From: Mayamaea pseudoterrestris
Lineage: Eukaryota; Bacillariophyta; Bacillariophyceae; Sellaphorales; Sellaphoraceae
NCBI GenBank assembly: GCA_027923505.1
Contig: BROI01000001.1
Coordinates: 2,628,501 to 2,692,500 of the forward strand
Direction of reading: 5' to 3'
DNA length: 64,000 nucleotides
The position numbers and the translations under genes were made by a program. Below the pieces are notes generated by a model, which was not told the origin of the DNA, made no database searches, and saw nothing but the letters and a program-made list of their open reading frames with translations. Below are positions 43,516 to 52,769 of the stretch, one piece after another (positions within the stretch are counted from its first letter, which is position 1; every line of letters starts with the position of its first letter).

Positions 43516-45225
43516 ATGATGATGGAATCAAGCCGACAGCGCGTCGCCTTTGAAACGTATCTATGGCTCTCATTTACAATATTCGCCCTGTACTGCTATC
43601 CGGGGAAGAAATCGCTGCTGATTGCCTTTGCAAACTTGCTGACGCGATGCGTCGTCCTGACGCCCCTCTCCACTTGGCAAAATCATCGACAATTGACGCG
43701 GAAGAATAGCATGACGACTGACGTTTGGCGGCAAGAGCAATATGCGGGAGACAATGAGGGAGACGCTGCTGGACAAGGCATGAGCCTGGTTCTCTTGCCC
43801 GTTTTGCTGGAAGCCATGGGACGATTCTCCAAGAGCAACAGCAGCGACGCATTTTCCGATGAATCTCACGTCACTACCGACTATGAACGATACGCTCTAA
43901 TATATGCAGTATCAATGATTGCGACAAACTTTAATCTTCCAGCCCTGCTGCTATTTGCCTTGTTTGACTCTGAAACGCTGCTGCAATTCAAGGGACTGTC
44001 GTTTCTATGCATTTGGTTTGCTGCTTGGAGCTCGGTGCGCTTCTTCGAAGGCTTGCAGGGAGTATGGACGCGAGGAGAATGGATGCTGGCGAGTGCCATC
44101 ATTGCCATGGCATGCACAGAATGTTTGGCGGGAGCCATGGTGGTGTGGGATGAGGAGCATCTGCATCAGTTTGTTGCCTTGTCGGGCTGCATGTGTACAC
44201 TGGTGGGATGCATACTTGGGTCGCTGCTTGGAGATTTTTTGGAAGCACTGGTGCATCAACAAAACTCTTTGACAATTCAGCAAGAATTCATTCTGCCCTT
44301 GACACTGTTTGCAATCGTACTGATTGCATTCACGGGTATCGAGCTACTGCTTGCCACGAACCCATCTACCGCTGAGGCAATTCCTTATCCCCGATCCATT
44401 CACTGGATCATTGACTTTTTGTTCCACGCCGAGCTTGCGCCTATACATATACTGGGCATGCCGCTCTGGCGACGAGTCACTTGGATTATTTACTGGGTGG
44501 TGGTACTGCTGCTGACCATTCCCTTGGCTCCCAACACGAGTGTTACTTCAGACTCGAGCGCCATTATCGCTCGTAAATGGTTTCATGCATTCGCTATCAT
44601 TCTATTTGTACCAGTGTCGCTGTCAACTCCCATATTGCAGGGGTTGGGCTACGCCGTGGGTTTGTCAGTACTCATGGTGCTGGAATGCATACGAACCGAC
44701 GTTCCAGCGCTGAACGCGTTTTACGAACGATATATAGACGAAGGCAAGGACGGAAGGTCGACGCACTGCATTATTGTATCGCACATGTGTCTTATATTTG
44801 GGTGTGCTGCTCCATTGTGGATTGCGGATATGCTGAATTTGCAGGAAGCTCACTCGGAAACCATGGGGCTACTGGTACTTTGGGGAGTCCTATGTTTGGG
44901 CGTTGGCGACTCCATGGGCGCTGTCATTGGCAAGAACTATGGCAAGATTGCATGGGGCAAATCGAGAACTGTGGAAGGGAGTCTAGCCATGTTGTTCAGC
45001 ATGCTGGCTCTATACTTGGGCTTGGCTTTCTACTTTGACTTGTTTGGTGCAGTGCATGCGCTGCACTGGATACCTGCCATGCTTTTCGTGACACTCATTG
45101 AAGCATTCACGCATCAGATTGACAATATGGTATTACCGTTGTCCGGCGTTGCCGTTATCCTAATGAGCCAGCATGCCATAAAGATGGGACCAGCTAGCAC
45201 TCTTACCTTAGGAGACACGATATGA
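43516..45225 (+). CDS. Dolichol kinase (SEC59/DOLK type)
   Basis: ER enzyme that uses CTP to phosphorylate dolichol, giving the lipid carrier for N-glycans and GPI anchors. About 569 aa starting at MMMESSRQRVAF (43516); the ORF is open to 43447. The protein has about 13-15 hydrophobic segments. The diagnostic C-terminal third has ARKWFHAFAIILFVPVSLS, LMVLECIR and GVGDSMGAVIGKNYGKIAWG, then RTVEGSLAMLFSM. The last two are the CTP-binding DxxAxxxGxxxGxxxW...K(T/R)xEG motif of the family. HQIDNMVLP near the end matches the conserved tail. N-terminal segments vary, as in other eukaryotic dolichol kinases. Confidence 0.9.
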   Translation: MMMESSRQRVAFETYLWLSFTIFALYCYPGKKSLLIAFANLLTRCVVLTPLSTWQNHRQLTRKNSMTTDVWRQEQYAGDNEGDAAGQGMSLVLLPVLLEAMGRFSKSNSSDAFSDESHVTTDYERYALIYAVSMIATNFNLPALLLFALFDSETLLQFKGLSFLCIWFAAWSSVRFFEGLQGVWTRGEWMLASAIIAMACTECLAGAMVVWDEEHLHQFVALSGCMCTLVGCILGSLLGDFLEALVHQQNSLTIQQEFILPLTLFAIVLIAFTGIELLLATNPSTAEAIPYPRSIHWIIDFLFHAELAPIHILGMPLWRRVTWIIYWVVVLLLTIPLAPNTSVTSDSSAIIARKWFHAFAIILFVPVSLSTPILQGLGYAVGLSVLMVLECIRTDVPALNAFYERYIDEGKDGRSTHCIIVSHMCLIFGCAAPLWIADMLNLQEAHSETMGLLVLWGVLCLGVGDSMGAVIGKNYGKIAWGKSRTVEGSLAMLFSMLALYLGLAFYFDLFGAVHALHWIPAMLFVTLIEAFTHQIDNMVLPLSGVAVILMSQHAIKMGPASTLTLGDTI

Positions 45226-45560
45226 TAAACGATTTTGGAGCAATATCCAAACGGCGCCATGGATAAAAAAACCATCATTTTTCAATATTAAGACAGCAAA
45301 TAGACTTGGCTTGTATGCATTGGAATATGCATGTACATCAGAGGGTGCTGCCCTTGAAACGGATAGCTGTGCAAAACGAGATCTTTTGGATATGTCGCAA
45401 CGGTTTCAAATGGATTCCGACCTGCGAAAACGCCGATCACATCATCATGCCGGCGATCCACTCTATCAGCAAGCGCATCCATCATAGACCGTGAATTACA
45501 CTGTACATGCTCCAAGACTCGTTATAGATTAAAATTACTGACAGAAAGATTTGTCAAGGA
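45226..45560. other. Intergenic and promoter region
   Basis: Between dolichol kinase and the MFS transporter, both on the plus strand. No feature recognised. Confidence 0.4.
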
Positions 45561-47105
45561 ATGCTTCCGATGAGCCGATGCTTGCGAGGATCGCAATTGA
45601 CTCTCACGGCACGACAAAGCATACTCTTTACCATGCTTCTTTCATTGACGACCTTGTCACCTACAATACATGCATTTAATCGTCCTGTACTTTTTCAAAA
45701 GAATGTTACGCCGCTTGCCAAAAAACCTTCGCGAGTTCAGCGTACTACACTGAATAATGCAAACGCAGCTGCAGCATCACCTTCCGGCGATCACCAAAAT
45801 GGTTCCACCAAACGTCAACGCTCCGGTATGTCCTTGGCCATTACGTCAGTCTACTTTACCGTCATGGCGGCAAAGTGCGCCCTTCCGGCAACGTTAAGTC
45901 TACTGACGGATCCAAAGACGGGACTCGTCTTTCACAACAGTTTGTTGACGCCGCAGCAAGTCTTTTCTCAGATTTTGTTCGTCAGCACAAGTGCCATTGC
46001 CGTAGGAAAGCTGTTGCTGGGACCAGTCATTGACTATTTTGGAGGCATACGGTCACTGCAAGTGTCACTCTTGGCATTGTCAGTGTTGCTGGCAATCATT
46101 TCCGTGTCGAGTAGTGTCACAACGTTTGCAATCTGTTGGGTGCTGGTTGATTTCATTTTTAGTTCCTGCTGGGCGGCTTGCATCAATGCCATTCATCAGT
46201 GCTTTCCCGATGCGAGCGACTGGTCGATGCAGATTGGTCGGTTGGCGGCGGCTGCCCGGACTGGAAACGCGGCGGCCTTTGCCATGTTTGCCTCTCTGCT
46301 GAGCTACTTTACGTTGCGAACGAGGCAAGCGTGGCGTCCGATATTTCTCGTTTCCAGCGTCCTGCAATTAGTGCCCGTGGCACTCTTGACTCTTTATGGG
46401 AAACCGTTCATATCAAAGGAGCAAATAGTTTCCAAGCGATTGACGCAGCTACAAAGTGGTTCCGAGAGACAACGATCGTCGACGACTGGTCCCATCATGA
46501 CGCTGCGGCGAGAGGCAAAAACCGTTGCCTTTTGGTGCCACTTAACCAGCCGTTCCATGCTCATGGTGTTTGCATCCTTTCTCCTATTTGTTCCGACGCT
46601 CATGAATCAAGTCTATGGAGCGTCGTCTTCGTTGGCGGCTCGCGTTGGATCGCTCTACGCCATTGGTTGTCTCACTTCCGTCACGATTGGGTCAGGTAGA
46701 TATGCACAACTGTCACGACGACAGAAGGTATTTTCAGTCGTTACGTTGATGGGTTTGGCGACGCTTTCGAGTGCGGCGCAGCTTGGGCATGTCATGGGCG
46801 CTTGGTCGTTGTCGATATCAGCCAGTGCCATGAGCATGTTTGCCTGGGGATTTAGCTTTGCCATACCCTTTTACATTCCGCCGTCCTTGTATGCGTTAAA
46901 GCGGGGTGGAACCGAGTCATCGGCAACGATTGCTGATGTATTCGACATTGGAGGATTTGCATTGCTTGCTGCTTTTAACGGTTATGTAGCGGGTTTGCAT
47001 CACTCCAGTAAAGTGGCGTGGATACCAGTGTTTCAAATGACTACCTTGGCCGCATTTGTCTCGCTCGTAACACTTTCTATTGCTACATGGAAAGAGCGCG
47101 ATTGA
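45561..47105 (+). CDS. Plastid-targeted MFS transporter
   Basis: 514 aa, single exon. A signal peptide (SILFTMLLSLTTLSPTIHA) is followed by FNRPVLFQK, an ASAFAP-like plastid motif, and a Ser/Asn-rich transit-like stretch to about residue 85. About 11-12 membrane helices follow. The loop between helices 2 and 3 has GKLLLGPVIDYFGGIRS, the MFS signature GxxxDRxGxR form. A central charged loop separates the two halves. Best resemblance is to the glycerol-3-phosphate/OPA-like or anion transporter branch of MFS, but the substrate is not clear. An envelope-membrane location is inferred from the leader. Confidence 0.85.
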   Translation: MLPMSRCLRGSQLTLTARQSILFTMLLSLTTLSPTIHAFNRPVLFQKNVTPLAKKPSRVQRTTLNNANAAAASPSGDHQNGSTKRQRSGMSLAITSVYFTVMAAKCALPATLSLLTDPKTGLVFHNSLLTPQQVFSQILFVSTSAIAVGKLLLGPVIDYFGGIRSLQVSLLALSVLLAIISVSSSVTTFAICWVLVDFIFSSCWAACINAIHQCFPDASDWSMQIGRLAAAARTGNAAAFAMFASLLSYFTLRTRQAWRPIFLVSSVLQLVPVALLTLYGKPFISKEQIVSKRLTQLQSGSERQRSSTTGPIMTLRREAKTVAFWCHLTSRSMLMVFASFLLFVPTLMNQVYGASSSLAARVGSLYAIGCLTSVTIGSGRYAQLSRRQKVFSVVTLMGLATLSSAAQLGHVMGAWSLSISASAMSMFAWGFSFAIPFYIPPSLYALKRGGTESSATIADVFDIGGFALLAAFNGYVAGLHHSSKVAWIPVFQMTTLAAFVSLVTLSIATWKERD

Positions 47106-47426
47106 TGTACATTTGTTGTTGATGTAACAAAGTATAGGTGGTAATATAAATTGATTCTACTATGATAAACTACCTTAAATCGCGCGATGCCGACATGAGG
47201 TCCGCTCGTACGTAGGAATCACTTCGTCGCAACTTGGACGGAAAGCCAAAGGCGCGGACGCCTGATCGAATGATTTTTATGTATGTATATGCATGACCAG
47301 AGATGTACTCGGTCGCTCTGCGATGTGGACTTCAAATCCACACTTGGGAGAGCACTCGTAAAAGGACAAACGATACGGCTGGTGCCGCATAAATGTTCTT
47401 TGCTTTTTGGGTTTCGCCGTCACTTT
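47106..47426. other. Intergenic, convergent 3' ends, with a tRNA-Sec-like hairpin
   Basis: No ORF. At about 47318-47336 a 6-bp stem TGTGGA/TCCACA encloses the loop CTTCAAA, the exact anticodon loop (UCA) of eukaryotic tRNA-Sec. A T-arm and a matching acceptor stem are not found, so a tRNA gene is not called. Confidence 0.3.
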
Positions 47427-50366
47427 CTACTTCTTAGTGTTAGGGCGCGTTGCTTGGCGCTTGATCGCCGCTACTGCATCATCACCGCCAAGAATCATGT
47501 TTTTGCCATGGGATGAAGGTGTCGCTTTCGTGTCATTGTCGCATGGACTATCTTTGGCCACTGCAGCGTATGGACGGTTTGATGATTGACGCTTACTAGT
47601 TTTGTTGCCGTCGCCGTCTCCAGCAATAGGCGGTGGAAAAGGCCACTCAACATCAAAATCTTTGCCACCAGTATCATGTGTGGCGCCGTGTTGATTCTTG
47701 TTGCGATTGATAATGTTCGATACATTTGTAGGCGCAGGCACCACTGCAGCACTACTGGACAAAATCTCAGGATTGAATTTCTTGCCCTTTTTACTCCAAT
47801 ATCTGCGAACGTTCGGTTGACGACTCGACGCCATTCCCCGCGTCTTCGTCCCTGTTGCTGCTGAGCTATTCATTTGCACGGCATGGGATGAAATCAAGTC
47901 GTCTTTGGCGCAACGAGCTGGCACAGCGTCCGCCTTGCCATGCTTGCCAGTTTCCAGGGGCGATCCAGCGCCTTTACCTGTTGCGCTAACCTTGGCTTGA
48001 CGAGCTGTAGACGAGGCAAATGTTACACGCTCCAATGTATCCGTCGTGAAGGGCGCTGCATGTGGATCATTATGGTTAATGACGTCTTTAGACTGCTTTC
48101 CATACGGAAGAGTCCCTTGACAACCTTCGGCAACCGTGGCCACTGGCGATTCACATGGCGCTGTGGTGGCGGTATTTTCGGCCTTTCCAAGAACAGTTCC
48201 TTCGCCAGGCTTCTTGCAACATCGTCCGCTCATATTTCCCTTTGCCTTAATATTCTTAGAGGAGACGGAGACGCAGCTTTCCGACGTATCACCATTCCCA
48301 CCGCTATCGGAATCGGGCGCAAGGTTCAAAGAAACAAGGTCCGATTCACCCATTGCCTTCTTCTGGCCGGAATCATTCACGACAGTCAATCCTCCATGCT
48401 TGTTTCGTCCCATACCAAGAGATCCACTGGTGCCACTGTCGCTGCTTTTCTCTGCCGTGGACGATACTCCTTCTGGACTTTCCTTGTTTGCTGCTGCGGT
48501 CGAGTTTTTGTAAACCTCCGACTCTTCAGCAGGCGCCGCGACGACTTCTGTTGCTGGTGCAGCATTTACCGCCTTCTCCTTCAATGTGAGCGCCGCGAAC
48601 AGAGTAGTAGTGGCTCGGACGATGTGCTCCGATTCCGTACCTGTAGGGCTGGCGTTCTGCAGAGTTAGCTGCTTAGGGTTGCCATTGCAACTGTCGTGGA
48701 GAATGGCCTTTGTCTGTTGCTTGCTATCATTCATCGGCTGCGTCTTTATACTAGCTTGCTCATCGCGAGCAACGCTGTTCTTACCGTGATGGGCAGCATG
48801 ACGGTTACTGCTTCGCTCGCGACCGCGATTCTTGGAACGGTGCCCATTGTTCTGCATGCGTCGATGACTTCCAGAACGACTCACGCTGCCACTACCTTGA
48901 TGACTACCATTGACATTGTTTTCACCATGGTGGCGGCCGGTGTCGTAGTCATTGCCTTTGCCATTGTGGCTGTCGTTTCGTTTCAATTTGCTCTCATGAT
49001 GAATCTGAAGACCTTCCTCGCTTGGGTCACTGCCGGAATTGTGGCGATGATGCACTGGTTGGCCATAGTACTGATCGCCGTTCGCATCGCTTCCTTGATA
49101 TTGCTGGACCGGTTGGCAATGACGAAACTGGTCATGTTGACGCAGCTGCTGGTCTTGGTAGGTGTATAGCTGCTGATCATTGGCCAAGGAGCCACCGTCA
49201 TAGTGACTGACGACTTCCGGATCGACCATGTCGACGTACGCCGGATAAGCTGGTGGCACATGCGTCCCGTAAACGTAGTGCTCACCGTTGCAAACATGAG
49301 CAGAAACGTAAGGCTGTTGATTCATTTGCGGCTGTGCGTAAAGTTGCAGCGTCGGCGGGTGAAATTCCTGCGAGTTTGGGTTGAGAGACGACCCGTGGAA
49401 ACCAACGACGCCAGGATGGCCAATGGACGAAGCAGACATCATGTTTCCTGGAGAACTGCCATGCTGATGCATCACTGTCTTTGCAGGGGATGAGTAAGGC
49501 TGCATCATTCGACCATCAGCGGTTGGCGTGACAAAGGGAGCGCCCTGGTACATTTCCGCTGAAGCCACAAAAGGAATGTTGCTTGGCGAAGCGTGCGGAA
49601 ACGGCGGGACAACGTATCCTTGCTGATAAAACAACTGCTGCGGCTGCATCATGGGCGTATCGCCGTGAGCTGGATGAGCAGGAGACATGTTCACCATTTG
49701 CGGAAGCGGCGTGCTGTAGACTGGTCCGCGCGGATGCTGCTGCTGCGCATTCCCAAAATTCACTGGATAAAATTGCGGCTGCTGCATTTGCTCTTGCATG
49801 AGACTCGGCGAGCCTTGCTGTCCGCGCTCACTGTCATCAATATTCAAGCCACAAGTAGTCTGCCCAGAGTCAAAGCTAGTCGGCGAGACTGTAGGACTGG
49901 TGAGCGCCGACGCATTGCCCTTGGCTGTTTCGCCTTGCCAGGGAACATAGATTGGAAACAACCAATGTCCATCCTCCGAAACTCCGACAATAATACTGTT
50001 TTGCAAGGCGGCTCGGACGACTAAAGGATCTGCTGGACTTGCGTCCGAAGCATGAATGAAGCGACCGGCTGAAAACGATGCATAAATCTCTCGCACCTTG
50101 CGAAAGCTGCAAATGGTTGCAATTGGGACTGATCCGTAATGATCCGGATGACGGAGATTCTCTTGCAAATACTTGTCGTGCATTAGATTGTGTTGCGAAA
50201 AGTAGAACTCAATTTGGAATTTTAATTGGTGGTGAAGAGCACTTGCAGCGTCGTTGACGAGCGGCGGTTCTTGATAATGCAGCAGCGGCGATGGCGAGCG
50301 CTGACTATGAGCGGCGGGAGAAGCCATGGTAGGACTATGATGGTTTTGGACGGGCGGATAATTCAT
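47427..50366 (-). CDS. La-motif RNA-binding protein (LARP)
   Basis: 979 aa, single exon. The La motif lies at about residues 45-125: LKFQIEFYFSQHNLMHDKYLQ is the hallmark helix (FYFSxxNLxxDxYL), followed by GSVPIATICSFRKVREI and the C-terminal strand of the winged helix. Conserved Q, Y, F, F and D residues that bind the RNA 3' end are present. No RRM is visible after it, and the rest is low-complexity (Gln/Pro/Tyr then Ser/Asn/Lys-rich), so this is a LARP1/LARP4/6-type relative rather than genuine La. Likely binds mRNA and affects translation or stability. Met14 (MASPAAHS) is an alternative start. Confidence 0.88.
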   Translation of the reverse strand: MNYPPVQNHHSPTMASPAAHSQRSPSPLLHYQEPPLVNDAASALHHQLKFQIEFYFSQHNLMHDKYLQENLRHPDHYGSVPIATICSFRKVREIYASFSAGRFIHASDASPADPLVVRAALQNSIIVGVSEDGHWLFPIYVPWQGETAKGNASALTSPTVSPTSFDSGQTTCGLNIDDSERGQQGSPSLMQEQMQQPQFYPVNFGNAQQQHPRGPVYSTPLPQMVNMSPAHPAHGDTPMMQPQQLFYQQGYVVPPFPHASPSNIPFVASAEMYQGAPFVTPTADGRMMQPYSSPAKTVMHQHGSSPGNMMSASSIGHPGVVGFHGSSLNPNSQEFHPPTLQLYAQPQMNQQPYVSAHVCNGEHYVYGTHVPPAYPAYVDMVDPEVVSHYDGGSLANDQQLYTYQDQQLRQHDQFRHCQPVQQYQGSDANGDQYYGQPVHHRHNSGSDPSEEGLQIHHESKLKRNDSHNGKGNDYDTGRHHGENNVNGSHQGSGSVSRSGSHRRMQNNGHRSKNRGRERSSNRHAAHHGKNSVARDEQASIKTQPMNDSKQQTKAILHDSCNGNPKQLTLQNASPTGTESEHIVRATTTLFAALTLKEKAVNAAPATEVVAAPAEESEVYKNSTAAANKESPEGVSSTAEKSSDSGTSGSLGMGRNKHGGLTVVNDSGQKKAMGESDLVSLNLAPDSDSGGNGDTSESCVSVSSKNIKAKGNMSGRCCKKPGEGTVLGKAENTATTAPCESPVATVAEGCQGTLPYGKQSKDVINHNDPHAAPFTTDTLERVTFASSTARQAKVSATGKGAGSPLETGKHGKADAVPARCAKDDLISSHAVQMNSSAATGTKTRGMASSRQPNVRRYWSKKGKKFNPEILSSSAAVVPAPTNVSNIINRNKNQHGATHDTGGKDFDVEWPFPPPIAGDGDGNKTSKRQSSNRPYAAVAKDSPCDNDTKATPSSHGKNMILGGDDAVAAIKRQATRPNTKK

Positions 50367-51099
50367 TATTTATCTGAAGGAAGCAGAACAAAGATCTTTG
50401 TTAGTTTCCGTGCAATCAAGGTTTTTAATTGTCATTTTTCGGACGTCGAAAGCCAGCACTGAACTCAATGACATGGCAGCACGTCAAGCATGTATCCAAA
50501 CCAAGCCAAGTCAAGCTTGCTTACTATCAACGTACCTCTATTAGTGTAAAATTCTCGCGTGTCAGGGAAAGATTCGTTCGCGCGTGTCAAGAAAAAGATC
50601 CAAGCGAGCAAAGTGCAGGTGCGCGTCCGAGAGTCTTGAGTTCGAGTCAGTGAAGCGTCGCTAGAACAAGAATCAATTCACAATTGAAATTATGAATCGT
50701 TTAGCAGTAGAGTCGCTGTTTAAAAGGCTTCGGTATCGTCTCGTAGTCGAAACAATGGACTCGTTCCGTTTTCGTGGTGGTCCGCCAACAGAATTGTGGT
50801 GTCGCTACAAATTGTAAATCAAGTGGGAACCGGTACTGGAAATTAAGAGAATTTGATTTCTTCGCCCTTGTCAAACATCTAGTATGGGCTCATTAACAAT
50901 CACGAAGTCCTGGAGCCTCTCTGTAGCTGAGACTTCAGTCAGGTGGTGATTTCGCGTGGTGTATGTGCCGCATTGCGTGAAGACGCAAAACGCGTGACGA
51001 CGCGCAAAACTCACTTTTCACGTGACTGACTACACTTTCAGTCATAGTGACGTCATCTGTGTGAAAGTAGCTTACAGTGTGTCGTAGTGGTTTCATTTC
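50367..51099. other. Divergent intergenic region, LARP / Oxa1
   Basis: About 730 bp. Near its right end lie a CACGTG palindrome and a perfect CRE, annotated separately. The remainder has no ORF with supporting features. Confidence 0.45.
51018..51055. promoter_or_regulatory. TCACGTGA (G-box/E-box) and TGACGTCA (CRE) upstream of the Oxa1 gene
   Basis: TCACGTGA spans 51018-51025 and TGACGTCA spans 51048-51055. Both are perfect 8-bp palindromes within 85 bp of the ATG at 51100. These are binding sites of bHLH/bZIP factors. The CRE is the same octamer as in the LTRs of element 1. Function is inferred. Confidence 0.5.
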
Positions 51100-52722
51100 A
51101 TGGCTTTCGAGCCGCTCGTTAATTCATCTCATTTATCTCGTTCCATCATGAGCCGATCGACGCTAGTTGCTCTCCAAATACCAAGTCGATGGCCTAGGCA
51201 TGCTAATTGGAAGACTCAAGTACTATCGCGATCATGGAGCACATTTTCTTTTGACGAAGTCCCGCGACGCAGTCGTTCATCGCGTCATCAACTCGCCAAT
51301 GCCAATACTCGACTTGCATCAGCGCCACATTTTTGGCGACAATCATCGCTATCTACATCGTATAACAATCAATTAATATACGGCAGCAATCATCAACAGA
51401 TAAGACATGCATCATGGCTACCAGAAGCCTTTCAATCCTTCTCAATATGGGGAGGAAGCGGATACTTGATCAAAATATTTCACGATGTTTTTCGTTTGGA
51501 GTATTGGGCCTGCTTTGCCGCCATGAATGTCATGGTGCGCGTAGGTCTCTTTCCGCTCGTCTTGTATGGAGCAAAAACATCTTCCCGCTTTGCCAAGGTT
51601 GTTCCAGAAGTGCAGTTTATATTGAGCTTGCTCAACAATGATTTGAAGAAGCTGCGCGAGCAAAAAGCCCCCTGGCAAACCAGAGCAGTGCTCATGATTA
51701 CAAATTTAAAAACCATGGGAGGCATTTACAAGCTACATAAGATTAATCCGTTTTCAGTCTTTCTCAGTCCGCTTCTTCAGCTACCAATCTTCATGTATGT
51801 TTCGATCGATCTGCGAAAGATTTTGAATGGACTCGATCCACTGCTGGCGCAGAAATTGGTGGATTCCTCCATTGCCTGGATTCCCGACTTGACAGAGCCG
51901 GATCCATGGTTTGGCTTGCCCATACTTGCCGGTCTTGTCATGTACGCCAACATTGAGGATGCCGTGGGTAAACGATCACTCAGTGGAGCGACTGCTGCCA
52001 AGTCAGACACTGCCGTCTTGATGAAGGATATCTTTCAGTCTTGCGCTGTTTTCATGCCATGTTTCACGGCACAGCTACCAGCTGGTGTACAAATATACTT
52101 GGTGACAAGCTTCGTGTGGACATTGGGACAGAGTGCAGCCTTGCGGACTGAACGTTTTCGCCAAGTGGTGGGCTTGCCATCGTTGCTGGCGCCGCCACCG
52201 GAAGCATCCTACGCGCAAGAGTTTATTGCGCTCAAGAAATTGGAACAAAAGGCTAGGGAACTGCGCGGCAATGGACCGTTGCTAGGTGTTGGAATACTTG
52301 CGCCGGGATATCAAGCATCATTTGCTGGAACGCATCGGGACACTTCGATCCGAGGGAGTGACATTAGCCAGGCTGTTCGAGAAACGATACTTCCGGAGAC
52401 GATACAGCCAAAGGTGCGAGACATACATCCCATGATACCTTTTATACATGGAATTAGCGCTCCGCCCAGCCAGCTTTTGGAGCAAAAGCGCGAGGAAGAG
52501 CGGAAGAATCAAGTTAGCAGTGCGATATCGACTCGAACACAAATCACTGACCGTGAATACATGCCACAATTCGACGAAGATGTCATGGAGAAGGCAAATC
52601 GTGGCGTACGTCCTGCAAAGATTCAGTTTGTCAAACGCGATAACGAGACTAGCACGCCGTCAACAGTTAGTTTAAAGAAGTTGAGTAGGCGGACGAGGAC
52701 GAGGAAGAAACCGCGAAGCTAG
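51100..52722 (+). CDS. Mitochondrial Oxa1/Cox18-type membrane insertase
   Basis: 540 aa, single exon. The N-terminus is Arg/Ser-rich without acidic residues (SRSTLVALQIPSRWPRHANW), a mitochondrial presequence; the real start may be Met17 (51148). The insertase core is residues 130-370. It contains EYWACFAAMNVMVRVGLFPLV, a FAKVVPEVQFILSLL coiled-coil loop, NPFSVFLSPLLQLPIFMYVS, then DPWFGLPILAGL and CFTAQLPAGVQIYLVTSF. This is the five-helix YidC/Oxa1/Alb3 fold with its hydrophilic groove. The last 170 residues are charged, as in Oxa1, whose tail binds mitoribosomes. Oxa1 inserts mitochondrially encoded subunits into the inner membrane. A plastid Alb3 is less likely, given the absence of a signal peptide. 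Confidence 0.88.
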   Translation: MAFEPLVNSSHLSRSIMSRSTLVALQIPSRWPRHANWKTQVLSRSWSTFSFDEVPRRSRSSRHQLANANTRLASAPHFWRQSSLSTSYNNQLIYGSNHQQIRHASWLPEAFQSFSIWGGSGYLIKIFHDVFRLEYWACFAAMNVMVRVGLFPLVLYGAKTSSRFAKVVPEVQFILSLLNNDLKKLREQKAPWQTRAVLMITNLKTMGGIYKLHKINPFSVFLSPLLQLPIFMYVSIDLRKILNGLDPLLAQKLVDSSIAWIPDLTEPDPWFGLPILAGLVMYANIEDAVGKRSLSGATAAKSDTAVLMKDIFQSCAVFMPCFTAQLPAGVQIYLVTSFVWTLGQSAALRTERFRQVVGLPSLLAPPPEASYAQEFIALKKLEQKARELRGNGPLLGVGILAPGYQASFAGTHRDTSIRGSDISQAVRETILPETIQPKVRDIHPMIPFIHGISAPPSQLLEQKREEERKNQVSSAISTRTQITDREYMPQFDEDVMEKANRGVRPAKIQFVKRDNETSTPSTVSLKKLSRRTRTRKKPRS

Positions 52723-52769
52723 TATTAAATGATGCACTCGCGTTATAAGTGAAAAATTTAGAAAGAGAT

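Noticed and set aside
47940-49801. Long plus-strand ORFs (up to 242 codons) opposite the La-motif gene
   Set aside because: Shadows of the 979-codon La-motif ORF; no independent domain or start.
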